Assembly (NCBI GenBank): GCA_951813545.1
Contig: OX638352.1
Coordinates: 5,055,966-5,119,965 of the forward strand
Direction: 5' to 3'
DNA length: 64,000 nt
Source: an uncultured Poribacteria bacterium
GTDB taxonomy: Bacteria; Poribacteria; WGA-4E; WGA-3G
The position numbers and the translations under genes are program-made. How positions within the stretch are numbered: position 1 is the first letter of the stretch; each line of letters starts with the position of its first letter. Shown piece after piece: positions 61,926-64,000 of the stretch. A model generated the notes under the pieces. The model saw nothing but the letters and a program-made list of their open reading frames with translations, searched no databases and was not told the DNA's origin.

Positions 61926-61949
61926 AGGCGAGGCACGGAGACCTCGCCT
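61926..61949. repeat. GC palindrome upstream of the methyltransferase
   Basis: AGGCGAGGCACGGAGACCTCGCCT in outline; a member of the same family as 3150-3170 and 27414-27434, with a longer loop. Confidence 0.65.
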
Positions 61950-61982
61950 AACAACGAAAAATGTGAGTTTATCAGCAGAATT

Positions 61983-62762
61983 CTATACTGGCAATCCCTC
62001 AACTGCCGCAAAGAAATCAGCATTCGACGCACTAAACCCGTACTGCTGTTCTACCTCCCGAATGGCGATTTCTGTCGTGAACAGGTTATCATACGTATCG
62101 GGAAACTCAACCCCCGTTGTGGCATCACGAAACAGGATGATATTGTAGCCATACCGTGCCATCGAACGGATACCGTAATCCCTGCCTAATACACACCAAT
62201 TTGTTGCGAAACCGGCAAAGAGCAGATGCAAAATACCTCGTTCCTCCAAGAGTTCGTGCAACTGCTGTCCAGTTGCGATGACAAAATCTTCCGGTTTCAC
62301 ATCAATCGCGGGTGAGACAGCGAGTTGCGACGCGATCTTGTCCCAATGGATGCCGATACTCGGCGGCTGGCTGCGAGGACCGCGGTAAACGGCGTAGTCC
62401 CCCTCTCGACTCCGAAAATCGGAGGGGGGCCATGCCGAAGGTGTAGACGGCTCAGGCGGTTTGTGCCGTTTGAGTTGAGGATAGTGCTCCGCTACAGACG
62501 GAGAAGGGGCATGAACAATTGTCAAACCCGCTTCCCGTGCGGCATTTATCACAGGGACAACACACTCCTTCGTTACCTGTGCCGCACGTTCTATCCAGCT
62601 TTCGATGAAATGCACGTTCCACAGATCAACGAGGACTAAAGCAGTCTCCTCAACCGGCAACGGCATCTCAAACTCACGCCGGATGAAAGCGGTTTCACGA
62701 CACGGCACATCTGCCGGTGTGCTATCCTGAAAATAGCGGACGCGTAAACTTAGTTCTTTCAT
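61983..62762 (-). CDS. Isochorismatase-family cysteine hydrolase
   Basis: This 259-residue enzyme of the isochorismatase/nicotinamidase fold has the acid-lysine-cysteine triad: D46 (LVLVDLWN), K156 (AIDVKPEDF) and C190 (FATNWCVLGRDYG). The substrate is unclear; nicotinamidase-type metal ligands are not all seen. Its ATG overlaps the stop of the upstream M16 gene by four bases (ATGA), so the two are translated together. Confidence 0.88.
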   Translation of the reverse strand: MKELSLRVRYFQDSTPADVPCRETAFIRREFEMPLPVEETALVLVDLWNVHFIESWIERAAQVTKECVVPVINAAREAGLTIVHAPSPSVAEHYPQLKRHKPPEPSTPSAWPPSDFRSREGDYAVYRGPRSQPPSIGIHWDKIASQLAVSPAIDVKPEDFVIATGQQLHELLEERGILHLLFAGFATNWCVLGRDYGIRSMARYGYNIILFRDATTGVEFPDTYDNLFTTEIAIREVEQQYGFSASNADFFAAVEGLPV

Positions 62763-64000
62763 TTTGGCTCCTGAAACAGTGAATCATCAAGTTCAGCGTT
62801 TATTGTGACACTACTTATATGGGTTTCAGTGAACTGTTCACCCTCTACATTCTGGACAAGATGATACGGGATTTTGACTCCGTCTACATCGCGATAATCG
62901 TCCATGAGGGATTCCTTATTCAGTGTAACACCCTGTTCCGTTTCGCGGAAACCCATCTTCACTATATAGTGGGTCTCTTCACTGATGAAGATTTTGAGCA
63001 TTTCACCCGAAGGTTGTTTGACAAGCAAGATAAAGGCGGGTTTTCCCATTACCTCTTCTGTGCCAGCGTATTGGATCGAACTATCACCCTGCATAAGATT
63101 CACAAGCAGCCAAACCGGCTCTCTGAAAATGCCATCTTTCATGGAAGCCGTCATTTCGGGTGGCAAGGGTTGCGGTCCCATAGGGGTTAGGGCAAATCCA
63201 GAAGTCCCATCGAAGGCAACACTCATTTCTCCTTGAGGCATCTTGATATCTTGCCGGAATTTGTCTGGATAGACTTGGTATCCCTTTACATCCAAGTTCA
63301 TCGGTCCCATCGGTGAATTGGCTGCAGTACGTGCTTCTATAACAATGTTTTTCACCGCCTGCAATTTCTCAAGTCCGCCGTATGCGTCAACTGCCATTGC
63401 GATGATCTCTTTGGCTTTCGCCATGTCTCCTTCACTGGCTTCAGGCATCGGTTCCGCCGGAGGTGGTGCCGGTTGCTCTATCTCAATCTCGTTAACCGCT
63501 CCGAACTCATCAAGGGGTCGGTCGAAATTGGCTTTATTGCCAACGGTGACAATCGTGAGTGCATCCGGATGGAGATACTTCTGGGCAACCGCCTGCACAT
63601 CTGCCGCTGTGACCTTAGCAATGTTATCGGTAAAGGTTTCAAGGAAATCTGGTGCAAAACCGCGATAGGCAAGTATCATCTGCTGAAAAGCGATCTGTGC
63701 GCTACTCTCAAAACCAAAAACAAACGAATTGATGAGTGAATCTTTGGTCCGCTGCAATTCATCTGCTGGCACTGGGGTATCTCGGAGTCCCTTGACGACA
63801 TCAATAATGAGCGAGATCGCTTCTGCCGTTTTATCGGTACGGGTCTGCGAATAAGCGAACCATTCCCCCGGATTCGTGTAGTAACTCGTCTGCATTATGC
63901 TACCGACCATATAAGCGAGACCGTGTTTCTCGCGCACTTCCTTCATGAGGCGAGAGGTGAAACCACCTTCACCAAGAATATCGTTCATGACGCGGAGTGC
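62759..64000 (-). CDS. M16 peptidase C-terminal domain fused to a LolA-like domain (partial)
   Basis: This gene runs off the window end; 413 codons are present. The first part is the non-catalytic half of an M16 peptidase (ILGEGGFTSRLMKEVREKHGLAY, KYLHPDALTIVTVG), joined by a proline-rich linker (about PAPPPAEPMPEASEGD) to a beta-rich domain resembling LolA/outer-membrane lipoprotein-sorting folds (AYGGLEKLQAVKNIVIEART, KIPYHLVQNVEGEQFTETHI). The catalytic HxxEH half lies outside the window. The same fusion type is known in M16 proteins of several uncultured phyla, an observation from memory. Confidence 0.82.
   Translation of the reverse strand, partial: ALRVMNDILGEGGFTSRLMKEVREKHGLAYMVGSIMQTSYYTNPGEWFAYSQTRTDKTAEAISLIIDVVKGLRDTPVPADELQRTKDSLINSFVFGFESSAQIAFQQMILAYRGFAPDFLETFTDNIAKVTAADVQAVAQKYLHPDALTIVTVGNKANFDRPLDEFGAVNEIEIEQPAPPPAEPMPEASEGDMAKAKEIIAMAVDAYGGLEKLQAVKNIVIEARTAANSPMGPMNLDVKGYQVYPDKFRQDIKMPQGEMSVAFDGTSGFALTPMGPQPLPPEMTASMKDGIFREPVWLLVNLMQGDSSIQYAGTEEVMGKPAFILLVKQPSGEMLKIFISEETHYIVKMGFRETEQGVTLNKESLMDDYRDVDGVKIPYHLVQNVEGEQFTETHISSVTINAELDDSLFQEPK

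Noticed and set aside
1..64000. tRNA, rRNA and CRISPR arrays
   Set aside because: No cloverleaf with a T-loop GGTTCRANTCC pattern, no rRNA-like stretch and no regular direct repeats with unique spacers were seen by eye. A dedicated scan was not possible.

Overview
The window reads as a bacterial chromosome segment of an uncultured, double-membraned (diderm) organism with moderate GC. The gene mix points to a Candidatus Poribacteria-like lineage: PorV/PorQ-type outer-membrane beta-barrels, PhyH dioxygenase, SUMF1-fold lipoprotein-like protein, enolase-superfamily enzyme, DUF6807, AAA-like ATPases with a PD-(D/E)XK tail, many small lipoproteins, and many short palindromic intergenic repeats. 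That assignment is inferred from recalled gene content, not from a marker-gene phylogeny. No rRNA, tRNA or CRISPR array was recognised.

Layout. 0-7.5 kb: lytic transglycosylase, SRPBCC protein, a repeat-rich 0.9 kb gap holding a MITE, then a minus-strand block of ccmC/ccmD-like, map, miaB and a DUF6807 gene, then a plus-strand class-I glutamine-amidotransferase-fold hydrolase. 7.5-17.8 kb: PorV-like barrel, AAA/PD-(D/E)XK ATPase, a VapC-like toxin pair downstream of a twice-frameshifted type-ISP restriction-modification gene, an Hfq-like-domain protein paired with a polysaccharide-export (SLBB) protein, and small zinc-ribbon genes. 18-28 kb: metabolic and transport genes (amidohydrolase, flippase-like membrane protein, MFS exporter, second PorV-like barrel, PhyH, enolase-superfamily enzyme, Mrr nuclease, ADP-ribosylglycohydrolase). 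28.5-36.5 kb: an exported-protein island with two TlpA-like thioredoxins, several lipoproteins, an ELM1 homologue, a two-copy Cache lipoprotein, and three copies of an unrecognised domain in two genes. 37-44 kb: PLP aminotransferase, DCC1-LMF1 fusion, IMPase, and three tandem GNAT genes (one dead). 44-54.9 kb: cyclase, CCA-type nucleotidyltransferase, M50 protease, scpA-scpB-thrC, a split DUF262/HNH pair, xylA and cstA. 54.9-64 kb: an intact IS4-superfamily insertion sequence with target duplication, a frameshifted two-lobed aspartic protease, DUF2089 plus three tandem membrane paralogues, two M16 peptidases, a methyltransferase and an isochorismatase-fold hydrolase.

How it fits together. Cell-envelope genes dominate, along with housekeeping RNA, protein and chromosome genes. 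Scattered putative defence genes (ISP R-M remnant, Mrr, DUF262/HNH, PIN toxin) sit among them but do not form one compact island. Short mobile or palindromic elements are the strongest recurring theme. One MITE shares the ends of the resident IS. A second small inverted-repeat element occurs in two intergenic copies and, in degenerate form, appears to have supplied the stop of one gene and the start and leader of the next. A GC palindrome family fills intergenic gaps and in one case forms a perfect 18-bp terminator hairpin. Several genes carry single lesions (10-bp duplication, homopolymer slips, nonsense codon), which are either real decay or assembly errors.
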